64,000 bases of DNA from Capronia americana (Eukaryota; Ascomycota; Eurotiomycetes; Chaetothyriales; Herpotrichiellaceae): NCBI GenBank assembly GCA_016110215.1, contig JADWQD010000007.1, forward strand, positions 1,116,001 to 1,180,000. Direction: 5' to 3'. Shown here piece by piece: positions 11,564 through 21,058 of this stretch; position 1 is the stretch's first letter; each line of letters begins with the position of its first letter. The translations under genes were made by a program, and so were the position numbers. The notes under the pieces are model-generated. The model had not been told where the DNA came from and did no database searches. It saw nothing but the letters and a program-made list of their open reading frames with translations.

Positions 11564-12150
11564 TTTTTCTTCTCTTTGAGTGAGTAGAGAGGTCAGGTGG
11601 ATCGACATTCGACTCTTACGTTCGAACTCTCAAAAGATCTCGAGGATTATCAGTCGCGTATAAGGAAAGTCTTGTCGCACAGAGAAACGCTGGGCTACCA
11701 CACGCTTGTCGTAGTCCACGGGGCTCTGGTGTGATCGACATTGATTGACCAACATGTCCGTGGGGTCTCATCTGCCGGTGCCGGGAGAGGGAAGCCGACT
11801 GCTATCACCTGATGATGGTCCAGACCGGAGATGCGGTCCATAGATTGCTGACCTTGTGGCAAAGAAACCCTTCGCTCGGCTGGGCCTTTTTCACAGAGAT
11901 TTGGGACATTCCCCGCCGATTGTCTGGAGCGGGCGTCCGAAACGATTTTCCGATTCTAACATCCTTGGCCGTTTGGAGATAGCAAGTTTGCCTCTCCGGT
12001 AGACTCATGCAAAGCGTGTAACATGATTGTGACCACCCACCGGCTGTTGTAGTTTGCCGCGACCTCGGATTTTGACCATGTGTTGATGGCAAGGGCTGAA
12101 TTACTCAACGAGTAACCGAAGCTATCTTCCGAGCAGATGTTTTGGCCACT

Positions 12151-12234
12151 GGGATGCATTGCCGGGTCGAGTGTCAGAGACCGAGTGAACCGGGGATGCA
12201 TTGCCGGACCCGGTGCCGGAGGCCGAGTGGGCCG
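12151..12234. repeat. two-copy 42-bp direct repeat in a divergent promoter
   Basis: Two adjacent 42-base units start at 12151 and 12193, each opening with GGGATGCATTGCCGG. The first 15 bases are identical; most later differences are transitions. The repeat lies between the monooxygenase start (11563) and the cyclase start (12504) and contains several CCGG and CGG half-sites, so it may be a regulatory duplication. Confidence 0.6.
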
Positions 12235-12503
12235 CCCGGTTGGATCTAGTAATGGAGGGTCGCCCTTCCAGCCTTCCTTGAGGCGGTACTCGCCCCGCGG
12301 GGAAATCATCCCTCTGCCGACCTCGTCTGGGGTCAAACCCACCCCCACCTTCTTCGATTTATCCTTGGAATAGCGAGGCCGCCAGCTTGGAGGAAGATTG
12401 GATCGAGACAAGTGTCGTGTATTTTTTATCTTCCGCCGTGTCTCCGCACCAAAGAATCTATGTGCTTGCTGAGATACGTCTGTTAATTATCCAAGTTGCA
12501 GCA

Positions 12504-13812
12504 ATGACCTCCTCAGTTCCTGACTTTGATAGCCTGCCTCCGGTGGAGGGCATGCCACGTGGATGTGCTTGGGGTGTCTTTGACAAGGAGGGACGGAAAG
12601 ATGTGTTTGGTTGTCTGAACAAAGTCAACCCTGGGACGGTTCTAGCGGCGGCTACGGAGATCAAAGAGGGCATCAGCATCTCGTTAAAGTCAGTAGCCTC
12701 CATCTGCTCTTCAATTTCGTCCCCGTAAGGTCGATGTCGGGTGAACTTAACTCTCGAACGTGCATAGCTGGCGTCTAGGAGCGGTCAAAACTCCCGTTGC
12801 CAACCGCAAGCCACTTGAACACCGGGTCATATCATTTCTGGACTCGCCCATGCATTTTCATGGCTATGACGACGAGGTACTGTTTCTCTCATGGCCGAAC
12901 CGCGCGGTACCTTCAAGTAACGCATGAGCAGATCGCGTTCAATACGCAGTGCAGCAGCCAGTGGGATAGCCTGTGTGAGAGTTGACGCGCCCTGGCGCCT
13001 CGGCAGATTGGCTGACCCGTCCTTTCAGGTCACTTCTACCACCAAGAATCGGCGTCGGGATATAATGGATGCCAGCCAACGGGCCAAGATCTCGTTCAAG
13101 GCTGGGGAGACGAGGACAAGGAGAAGCGGCTGCCAACTCTCGAACGTAAGTTACAGCGAGACTCTTTTCTGGACGACGCAATTGACGACGCCGCAGATTG
13201 GCACGACAGAGGTGGCCTCGTCGGCCGTGGTGTTTTCATCGACTTCAAAAGGTATGCCGATGCCAACGGCATCGAATTCGACCCTTTTGGCAGTTACAAC
13301 ATCACGATTTCCGAGATCGAAACAATCGCAAAGGCCCAAGGCGTCGAATTCCAGCCCGGCGATATTTTCATCTTCCGTACCGGGTACACGGAAGTGCTTG
13401 AAGTCTCCTCCCCAGAAAAGCAGAAAGAGCTGATGGGCCGCGGTACATGGACCGGTGTGGAACAAACCGTCGAAGCTGCCAAGTGGTTCTGGAACAAAGG
13501 TTTCGCTGCTGTTGCCAGCGACAACATTGGATTCGAGGTTGAATTTGCAAATGGCACTCCCCCATGTAAGCCTTTAGTCTCTGATCTCGTGCCGACATAC
13601 TACATGTACCTCTACTGACCATACTGGGGACTATAGTGCTTCATCCGTATCTCCTGAGCCTGTTCGGCATGTGCATCGGAGAGCTATGGGATCTAAAAGC
13701 CTTGTCGGAGCATTGTGCAAAGACTGGACGGTATACTTTCTTCCTAACCTCGATTCCCTTGAACGTCTCTGGGGCAATCGGTTCACCACCGAATGCAATA
13801 GCAATCTTCTGA
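12504..13812 (+). CDS. putative cyclase / kynurenine-formamidase-like metal hydrolase
   Basis: The start is the ATG at 12504 (MTSSVPDFDSLPPVEGMPRG). Joined exons give WGVFDKEGRKDVFGCLN, FNTQCSSQWDSLCHFYHQ, GGLVGRGVFIDF, FQPGDIFIFRTGYTE, AVASDNIGFE and LHPYLLSLFGMCIGE, ending SGAIGSPPNAIAIF. This is the order of the Pfam cyclase family (kynurenine formamidase and relatives), whose members bind metal and hydrolyse amides or cyclic substrates. The metal-binding H-x-G-T-H-x-D stretch of bacterial members is modified to QWDSLCHF, as I would expect in fungal relatives. A 51-base stretch at 13146-13196 has intron signals but no stop and keeps the frame; removing it restores LEHWHDRGGLVGRG. The natural substrate is unknown. 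It is divergent from the monooxygenase at 9419-11563. Confidence 0.83.
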
Positions 13813-14109
13813 GAAGAATCAGAGATGCTGCTGGATTTATAAAGAACGGAAAATTTTCAAGCACGTATGATATTAGAGGAAGCCAGAGCCTCTCAAGTTC
13901 AAGAAAGATTCTGCAGTATGGTAACCAATACTGGTGGTGAAGACACCCAGTGACGCCAGGTAGATCGAGGGGCCTTCACCAGCCGAATGATCCTTGAGGA
14001 CCAATTGGGAGTAAGAGGTAAGGGGCAGTGTAGAAGATAGAAAGACGTCTTTGGGAGATTCAGTCGTAGCTATCGATCCAGGCTACCATATCAAGGCTTG
14101 ATTATCAGG

Positions 14110-15207
14110 TTACTGTCCACCTTCTTCTGCCAGTATATCTCGAATGGTGTTGAGACCACTATCCTTGTTACTGACCAAATGCGTGGTTCGTGGTCCAGGA
14201 TTGTTGTAGAGAGGGATACTCCGCCATTTCTCTGCACTCTCGTCCATCACCTCTAGCAGCGTGCCGGATGGATACTGACCATTTTCATTCTCGGCCAGTG
14301 CGACCAGGGCCTTAGCGATGACGCTGGGGTCGAGCAATTTGTCCTTGGTTGCGTCGACCCAGTTCGACACCGCTGGGTCTTCCAACAAAAGTGGAGTTTT
14401 GATGGACCTAGACATGAAGAAAACCAAGAATAAATCAGCCTTTTACCATGGTCTTACCTAAAGCTGGCGTTCCGGGCTGTGTAGAAAACGTACCCTGGAG
14501 CAACTCCCAAAACTCGAATACCGCAAAGACCTTCTAAAGCACCCATGCCCATAACGAAGCTCCCAATACCATGTTTGGATGCTTGGTAAAGGGGAGTGAT
14601 GACGCTGACGGTCTCTACGGCCACGCTGGCAACGTGGAGGATCGTCCCCGTCTTTTTGGCGCGTATCATTCGACGAATCGCGATCCGCGTCATCTTGATG
14701 GGATGGATTAGGTTGACGTCGATGACCTTGTAGCGAGAGTTGGAATCTATATCACCCCAGAAGCCCTTGCTCGGCTGTTGAACTCTTAGAATACTAGCCC
14801 TATCAAGTACGAGGAACTGTAAGATGCGTACCGGCTCATAGATGCCCGCTCCAGGACAAACGAGATCAGGCACCGCTCCAAACTCCTTCTCGGCACAATC
14901 AAAAGTGTTCTCAAGTTGTGCCCAGTCGGTGACATCGGTCCGCTGGAAGATCACCTTTGCGCCGCCCTTCTGAGCCGCCGAGTCAATGAATGCTTGTGCT
15001 TCGGGTCGAAGACCAATGTCGGCGATCAGGACATTGCATCCTTTCTGCACGAGCGCCTGCGCAAACGCCAAGTTGATGCCTGCAGGAGTACTCCATGGTC
15101 AGCCAGCGTGGTCGACTTCGAAAAAGTCAGAGAGAATGGAGAAATCGTGTACCAGATCCTGCGCCCGTTACAATGGCAGACGCTCCATGGAGATTCAATC
15201 CGGGCAT
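14110..15207 (-). CDS. short-chain dehydrogenase/reductase, four exons
   Basis: The ATG at 15207 gives MPGLNLHGASAIVTGAGSG; the next exon completes the cofactor motif as TGAGSGIN. No in-frame ATG lies upstream before a stop. VLIADIGL ends beta-2, RTDVTDWAQ follows, and VCPGAGIYEP is the degenerate NAG region. The catalytic part is LHVASVAVETVSVITPLYQASKHG, with Ser and Y-x3-K. The final exon is joined through APG/SIKTPLLLED and ends ILAEEGGQ. The family interconverts alcohols and ketones using NAD(P). It is one of three intact SDRs in this cluster. SKDSG-type C-terminal residues differ from the other two, so it is not a recent copy of them. Confidence 0.87.
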
Positions 15208-16171
15208 GTCTGGCTCCCAGTCTTGGATTCTTTCGATCCGTCGATGTGATCAAAGACAGATGTCTGTTGTTGGGCGGAAAAACGCAAAAATCAAGAGCGG
15301 TTCTCGTATACCCCGCTGTTAGGGTGATTGCTGCAGGCATCATGTCACAGAGGATAGGCGTACAAACGCCCCGCCAAAAATGGAAAACCCGGAGAATGCC
15401 GAAGGCCGAAAGCGTGAATAGCCGGAGGCTCTTCTCGGGCCGGACAATTGACGGCTCCGTCTAATAACCAAAAACACAAGCCGAGCGTCATACCCTTACC
15501 ACCAAGACCCTCTAACGAGTCAGGTATGCAGAACACCCTCATCAGCGAGGCTCATCGGCTGCATCTCGCCGACATAGGCTCGAGATAGGTATCTAGTTTC
15601 ACACATATGATTCTGGAGACCACGGAACCAGTGTGCGAATGCTGATGCGTGCAAATTTGCCAAGCAGCTAGCATGCCAAGCAAAGTAGGTCACGTGGGAG
15701 CAGCGCCAAGATCCACGAGGCTGAATGAAGCGCTAAGAGCGCGGGATTGCCTAACTGAGTAACCGGGCCCACATCCAGGAATAATCAGTATCGACACTTT
15801 GGAGAAATTGTTCGCATGCAAATACATCTCATAGACGAGTATCATCTAACTTATAATCTTGCGAAAAACTTAAACCTTAAGAGTTTGCTCTGCAAGGTCT
15901 CGAGTCTTGGTACTCTGAACAGCCCCGGTTATTCGTTATCTTTCGGAACATCGAACAGTGCGGGAGCCGAGCTCGCTTGGATCACGGGTTTTAAAGCATG
16001 GACTGCTCCCTCTAGCAAGTGAACATCACCACTCACCCCCGTGCTCCAGCGAGGTGAATCTGAAATTCGGTGGATAACTCAAATCGAAATCAAGTCCAGC
16101 TTCGCTTCTGACTCGTGCAAAAGTTGCAAACAACCGACAAACCACCAAACACCAACCACCAACCACCAACC
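15208..16171. promoter_or_regulatory. divergent promoter region, no gene seen
   Basis: This 964-base stretch separates the SDR starting at 15207 and the plus-strand gene at 16172. I see no coding region. Just before the ATG at 16172 the leader is built from repeated ACCAACC/ACCACCAA units (about 16138-16171), a C/A-rich, G-free leader of the kind common in fungal 5' ends. Confidence 0.45.
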
Positions 16172-16852
16172 ATGAGATTGAACTACGCCCCGACGACGCC
16201 AGAAGGCCTCAGTGCAGAGGATGGGCAGGTTTACAACAACGTGCGAGCGCGCAGAGGCGCATCGGGGCTGTTGCCGCTTGACTTGGGTCTCCTTCATTCC
16301 CCGCCATTAGCAGACGGTTGGTTATTAACAAATCCCCAACTCCCAGCTTTCCCAGAGGTTGACTACGTACTAAATGACCAAAAAATAGGCTGGAACGCGT
16401 TATTGGGCGCCGTGCGGACCAAAGGCTGCCTGTCGGATGATCTTCGCGAAATCGCCATTTGTCGTCCGGCCATTATTAACCGGGCCTGGTTCGAGTGGGA
16501 TCACCATGCACCACTGTTGGCCGCGACACCCGGCTTCACCGAGGAACAATTTGCCGTGGTCAAGCAGCTCGAACCGCAGGCGCAGGGCGCCCTGACGGAC
16601 AAGCAGTGGGCCGTCCTTCGCTACAGTGACGCCATGACCAAGAACGTCGTGGTCCCCGACGACGTTTTCGCAAGCCTACAGACGGCCGGCTTTACGGAGC
16701 GAGAAATTGTCGAAATCACCCTGACCTGCGCGGCCTACAACATGGTCAGCCGCTTTCTGGTCGCCTTGGATATAGGAGAAGCCAATGAGAAAATTCCCGA
16801 GGCCCTGGCCGAGACAGCAGTAGTAATGAAGAGAGAACCCAATGGACTGTGA
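16172..16852 (+). CDS. carboxymuconolactone decarboxylase-like (CMD family) protein
   Basis: The ATG at 16172 follows the ACC-rich leader and opens MRLNYAPTTPEGLSAEDGQ. The CMD fold is shown by LREIAICRPAIINRAWFEWDHHAPL, with the E-W-x-x-H helix, and by a C-terminal helix pair around LTCAAYNMVSRFLVAL. The redox C-x-x-C of AhpD peroxidase relatives is absent, so a hydrolytic, decarboxylating or isomerase-type role is more likely. Read straight through, the protein has 226 residues. However, 16317-16388 (72 bases) begins GTTGGT, contains GTACTAAAT and ends AATAG, has no stop and preserves the frame. Removing it joins PPLADG to WNALLGAVRTKG, the normal family spacing, and leaves 202 residues. 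I think it is an intron. Confidence 0.87.
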   Translation: MRLNYAPTTPEGLSAEDGQVYNNVRARRGASGLLPLDLGLLHSPPLADGWLLTNPQLPAFPEVDYVLNDQKIGWNALLGAVRTKGCLSDDLREIAICRPAIINRAWFEWDHHAPLLAATPGFTEEQFAVVKQLEPQAQGALTDKQWAVLRYSDAMTKNVVVPDDVFASLQTAGFTEREIVEITLTCAAYNMVSRFLVALDIGEANEKIPEALAETAVVMKREPNGL

Positions 16853-16993
16853 ACCAGTTCCACTCTCTGCTATCAAGGACCAGCTTCCTCATAAGCTGTT
16901 ACGGCTGTTTCACTTGGAGACTCGGAGCTTTCCAGCAGTCAGTTCACGAGTAGTAGCACTTCCCTTGCCGGCCATCGGTGAAGGTTTCGCACC

Positions 16994-17844
16994 TCATGCG
17001 GGAGACTGTAACTCTGGGCCGAGCTTCGTCAGGGCTGCCTTCAATACAGGCACCCCCATTAACAATGTTTGGAACCCCATCAGTGCCGCAAGCTCGTAGA
17101 CCTCAATAATCACCTCCGGGGTTGCGCCCAGCCTCGTTGCATTCCTGACGTGGGTCTTCAGGCCGTAGCCGTACAGATGTGTTGTTGAGCAGTCAATTGC
17201 TATATAAACCAATTCTCGATCCCGGGGGCTTAGATGGCCACCGTCTTCCGTGGGAGAGGCCGAGTATGCAGTATAGGCTTCGAAAAAATCAGGTGCTTTT
17301 TGTGCAATCAGCCGCAACGTCCTTTCTCCAACTTCTCAATCGTCGTCTAGTACTTACCGATGGTGATCAATTTCTGGTAGTGCGGCGCCCAGAACCCCCG
17401 TTTCTTGGTAAACTCGGCTTTTAGGCTCTCCCGGTAGTCGTCATTTGGTGCGACAAGCTCCTCTTCCGTCATTTTGCCCTCTTCCACCAACACTTCGAAT
17501 AGAATCGGAAGTCCGACACTGACGGCATGGATTCCCAACACACTCGTCCTCATCAGGACCTCCAATACCTCCCCCTTGGTCGCTCCGGCCTTCAACGCAT
17601 TTTCCGTGTGGAGACGGATGCCGGGCTCGAAAAGGTGCGTGCAAGACGCATCACATGCAAGGAGGAGTAGCTCTTGGAGTTTGCGGGAAAGGTGACGGTT
17701 CTTGAGGGGAACAGAGCGCATCTTCAAGTAAGCGGCCAAATAATCCGGGCAAGCTTCGAGGACTGCTTCCCAGGCGGGCGACCAGACCTCCCCAAGCTCG
17801 ATGAGTCGATCTTTGAGGGCCTGTTGACCTGAGGTGGTGGCCAT
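16994..17844 (-). CDS. tandem-domain carboxymuconolactone decarboxylase-like protein
   Basis: I use the ATG at 17844 (MATTSGQQALKDRLIELG); an in-frame ATG at 17916 would add a hydrophobic 24-residue leader and cannot be excluded. One 62-base intron with a GCTGATT branch site joins YQKLITI to APDFFEAYTAYS. The protein holds two CMD units. The first has ACDASCTHLFEPGIRLHTEN followed by AGAT. The second has AIDCSTTHLYGYGLKTHVRN followed by LGAT. The shared D-x(2,3)-T-H-L-x(3)-G-x(3)-H-x(2)-N pattern shows an internal duplication. Family members include gamma-carboxymuconolactone decarboxylase and AhpD-like proteins; the exact reaction is unknown. It lies tail to tail with the other CMD gene, 142 bases apart. 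Confidence 0.85.
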
Positions 17845-18347
17845 GGTTGCAGCTGCGTTACTGCTGGCTGCAATAGTAACCAAGATGACGAGGAAAACGG
17901 AAACCACGGTAACCACGATGAAGGTATCGTCGCAAGTACTAACAAAAGCTTGTGAGTGATATACGGTTTCTTTTACAAAATGCTAAAAAACGAAAAAAAG
18001 GCAAAAGGTTTCATGAATAGGCTTGCCGGCATTAACAGTTTGATCGCGGTTAGAATGAAGGGGTGGCCATGGTCATTGAATGTAAGAATAAAAACAGGCT
18101 CATGAATGAGGGCACACCCGAGCAGATCTGATTGCTCGGCAGATTGTACACATTTGCAATTTCTTCGCTTGTAGCCGTACACCGGGGACCATTCGGCTTG
18201 AATCTGGGGGTGGTAGAGCGGCAGGCCCACCGTAGTTTCTGCCTCGTGAGGACCTGAAATGCCGGTTCAGCCAGAGTTTCTTCGTGGACGCCTCGGTCTG
18301 TGCTTCAAGTGCGGCCATGTTAGGATTGGGATTAACAGAATTGTAGA

Positions 18348-18388
18348 GTACCCAGTTGGTAGTTTTAATAGTCGCATTGACTGGGTAC
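18348..18388. promoter_or_regulatory. inverted repeat GTACCCAGT / ACTGGGTAC
   Basis: Two perfect 9-bp arms (18348-18356 and 18380-18388) are separated by 23 bases in the 678-base divergent region between the genes starting at 17844 and 18523. It could be a regulator site about 135 bases upstream of the plus-strand ATG. The rest of the region contains only a short minus-strand open frame from 18318 that I cannot assign. Confidence 0.3.
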
Positions 18389-18522
18389 TGTTATCCTGAT
18401 AGACCAATGGACACTGAGCAGGTTGGGAAAACTTCTACATTGAAAATCTCCACGGTAATCGCAGGTGCTTCGTTTCACTCTCGACTTGATCAGAATCACT
18501 CTCCGAGTCTTTGTTTCTTACC

Positions 18523-19350
18523 ATGGCAGCTGCTTACCGTCTGGTCTCCCTTTCGTGCCCGCATGGGGTCTCCGAGGACACCTGGCAAAGGTTCTACCAG
18601 AGTCATCATCTCGCCGATGTCGCTACTGGAATCGGTCACAACGGTCACGGCTACCTCTACCGCTTGGTTTCGACTCCTACGGGTCTTCCACCATCCGACG
18701 AGAAAAACTTCCTCGCCATGTATGACACGGTGGATAGCCACCCGTTGAAAAGCGAACGGTACAAAAGCGTGCGGAAGACCAGCCATGTTCTCGGGGAAGG
18801 GATTTTGCCCCTGGAACTGGCCCATTTGTCCGTCCGCAATTATGAACTGATCGAGACCTTTGACCCAAAGGGCCTGGGACCGAAGGAGGGTGAGTAACAT
18901 GCAGATGCAGCATGTGTCCTCGTCTCCCTCAGCCTTTCATGACTCAACTGAGCTCTATTTGATCATACTATAGCTGAACCGGCGGCATTCCTCGTAATGG
19001 AAGAGGCGGACCCCGGTGACATGGCAGAGCTGCGCAGGTAAGCAATGCTACTAGGATTCAACACGTCTTGTCACAGACCCGGAAGTTTAGTGATTGATCC
19101 CCCTGTGTCCAGGTACTATCGCGAAGAGCTCGTCCCGACCATGGCCAAGGATCCCGCGTCCCGACGGACCTTGATTCATCGCTTCTTGTCTCTAGATAAA
19201 GGAAATGACTCGCCAGCCTCAACCTTGACTACGTACGAGTTCGACAGCTTGGGAGGTCCAGGGTTTGCGGCTCTACAGGATTCCATGGCGGCCAAAGAGA
19301 CTCAGCAAGGAACCAAGACGTGGACATTCGAACTGGTTCATAACGTGTGA
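18523..19350 (+). CDS. uncharacterised protein, possibly a dimeric alpha/beta-barrel (EthD-like) fold
   Basis: Three exons encode about 230 residues starting MAAAYRLVSLSCPHGVSE. The first intron follows DPKGLGPKE; the second follows ADPGDMAELRR. The pattern of a beta strand, a W-x-R-F-Y-x-x-H helix (WQRFYQSHH) near the start, then a second beta-alpha unit (LVMEEADPGDMAELRRYYREE) is what EthD/ABM-type dimeric barrels look like: each repeat starts with a strand and an amphipathic helix. I do not recognise a specific family, and this fold call is tentative. Small barrel proteins often accompany fungal oxidative clusters as cyclases, decarboxylases or accessory monooxygenases. Neighbours on both sides are catabolic-type enzymes. 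The coding status is strong because exons join in phase at consensus sites. Confidence 0.72.
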
Positions 19351-19833
19351 AGTCGATGACCTCAAAAGTTGATGGCCAAGACAGAACTACCAGACCAACG
19401 GCTCAGCAAGCTATCTCGGCTTAAAATTGTGACTGGTGTTTGTCGGTCTATGCTACTAATGGCGCTGATATTAGTAGTAGCCTTGTCCAAGCGTCACTGT
19501 CTTAATTGTACTTCTTCGAAACAAGACAGACTCCAGACACAGAAACACGGCTATAATCCGCCTGGAGATTAGACAGTTAGAGTAATATCAGCATGACTGA
19601 ATCTAAAGAGAGCCAGTTCCGGTCCGCCGACAAAAAAACACCCTCACGACCATAGTATAGCATTGGCACAGCGGTAATACCCTGGTCCGCCGGCCCCACA
19701 AAGAACCCCCGGCCGCAGATCGCAGCAGCCGGATGTATAGTACCGTATATAGATATCTAGTATGTATCCTCCTAACTCTGCTCCCTAGCAAGACTCATGC
19801 CAGCTGCATCGGCCACTCATATACGACCAACAC
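19351..19833. other. intergenic, promoter of the hydrolase at 19834
   Basis: No gene is supported in these 483 bases. A TATATAGATATC-like AT stretch near 19743-19760 is a plausible core promoter element for the following gene. Confidence 0.35.
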
Positions 19834-20707
19834 CATGGCCGCCATCAAAACCCCGACGCCACACAGCCAATTCATCCGGCACGCCAACGGGCAGCAGACG
19901 CACTTCCTGGTCGACGACTTCACCGACCCGTGGAAGAAGAAGGAGACCCAGACGGTCGTGATCCAGCACGGCTTCGGCCGCCACTCGGGTTTCTGGTACC
20001 ACTGGATCCCTCGCCTGGCGGCGGCCAAGTACCGCGTGGTGAGGCGCGACCTGCGCGGCCATGGCCTGTCCAGCGACCCTGGCCCGGACTACGACTACTC
20101 GATCGACACGGTGCTCGGCGAACTCATCGACCTGCTCGACTTGTTGGACGCACCCCAGGGGAAGGTCCACCTGCTGTGCGAATCGACCGCCGGCCTGATC
20201 GGGGTGGCCTTTGCCGCGCGACACCCGGACCGCCTGCACTCGTTCACCGTGTGTGCTACGCCCACCCATCTGCCCGAGGCCGCGAAGAAGAAATGGGCGG
20301 GCGAGTACCCGGACTGGGCCGCGGCCTGTCGCGCATTGGGGGCCCCCGGGTTTGCCGAGACCCAGAGCCGGGTCCCCGGCGGCATCACGCAGCCTCAGGA
20401 TCCAGACTACCGCGCCTGGTGGTTGGGCCAGATGGCGCTGTCCACGGGCGAAGGCCTGGCGCGCTACGCCGCCTTCCTCGACAAGCTCGACGTGCGGCCG
20501 TTGATGAAGGACGTCCAGTGCCCAACGCTGGTCCTCGCGCCCACCAACAGCGCAAACACGAGCTTGCAGGATCAAGAGGCCTTTCGCGATGCCATCCCCG
20601 GCGCCCGCTTGGTGCCGATCCAGGGTAAAGGCCATGAGATCTACGTCGACAAGGCTGACGACTGTCTGGACGCCTTTCTCGAATTTCTTTCGAGCCTCCC
20701 TCGATGA
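19834..20707 (+). CDS. alpha/beta hydrolase, 3-oxoadipate enol-lactonase-like
   Basis: A single exon from the ATG at 19834 (MAAIKTPTPHSQFIRHANGQ) encodes 290 residues. The oxyanion-hole region is IQHGFGRHSGFWYHW. RRDLRGHGLSSDPG follows strand 4, then the nucleophile elbow HLLCESTAGLIG, with Ser as nucleophile and Cys and Ala in place of the usual glycines of G-x-S-x-G. PTLVLAPTNS precedes the acidic residue region, and GKGHEIYVDK carries the catalytic His. The order and loop lengths resemble PcaD-type enol-lactonases, epoxide hydrolases and haloperoxidases of the same fold. With two CMD proteins close by, a lactone-opening step is an attractive inference, since PcaC and PcaD act in sequence in the beta-ketoadipate pathway. 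No ring-cleaving dioxygenase is present. Confidence 0.88.
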
Positions 20708-21058
20708 AATGCTGACAAGATGATACCAATTACTCTCCGGGGGGCAGGGACTGATGACAAGACGGTCACTGGACTTGCATTAAATGCATGGCCATTTTAT
20801 ATAGGAACTTTATATGGCGGTTCTACTGCCGTAAAGATTCACCCTACCATTGGAATTCCTTCAAGACCGTCTCGCCCGCCGAAATGGACTGGAACATATA
20901 GTATTGATTGCATGCCTCTTGGTCATCTTTGAAAATTGCCCGAAGGCCATGTCTCATGTGCCTGGAAACATGGTCGTGCTCTACCCGGGACTGGTGGAGC
21001 ACAAATTGAGGACGAAGCACAGAGCCCAAACCCTGAGGCCAGGCCGTCCTCCACGACA

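Noticed and set aside
17281..17380. Two separate CMD genes on the minus strand (the stop after ITIGKY looks like a gene end)
   Set aside because: A 62-base intron with donor GTAAGT and a GCTGATT branch joins ITI to APDFFEAY in phase, giving one tandem-domain protein.
19817..20635. 272-residue minus-strand frame opposite the enol-lactonase-like gene
   Set aside because: Shadow of the coding strand's third-position GC; composition is Arg/Gly/Val-biased and no motif is present.
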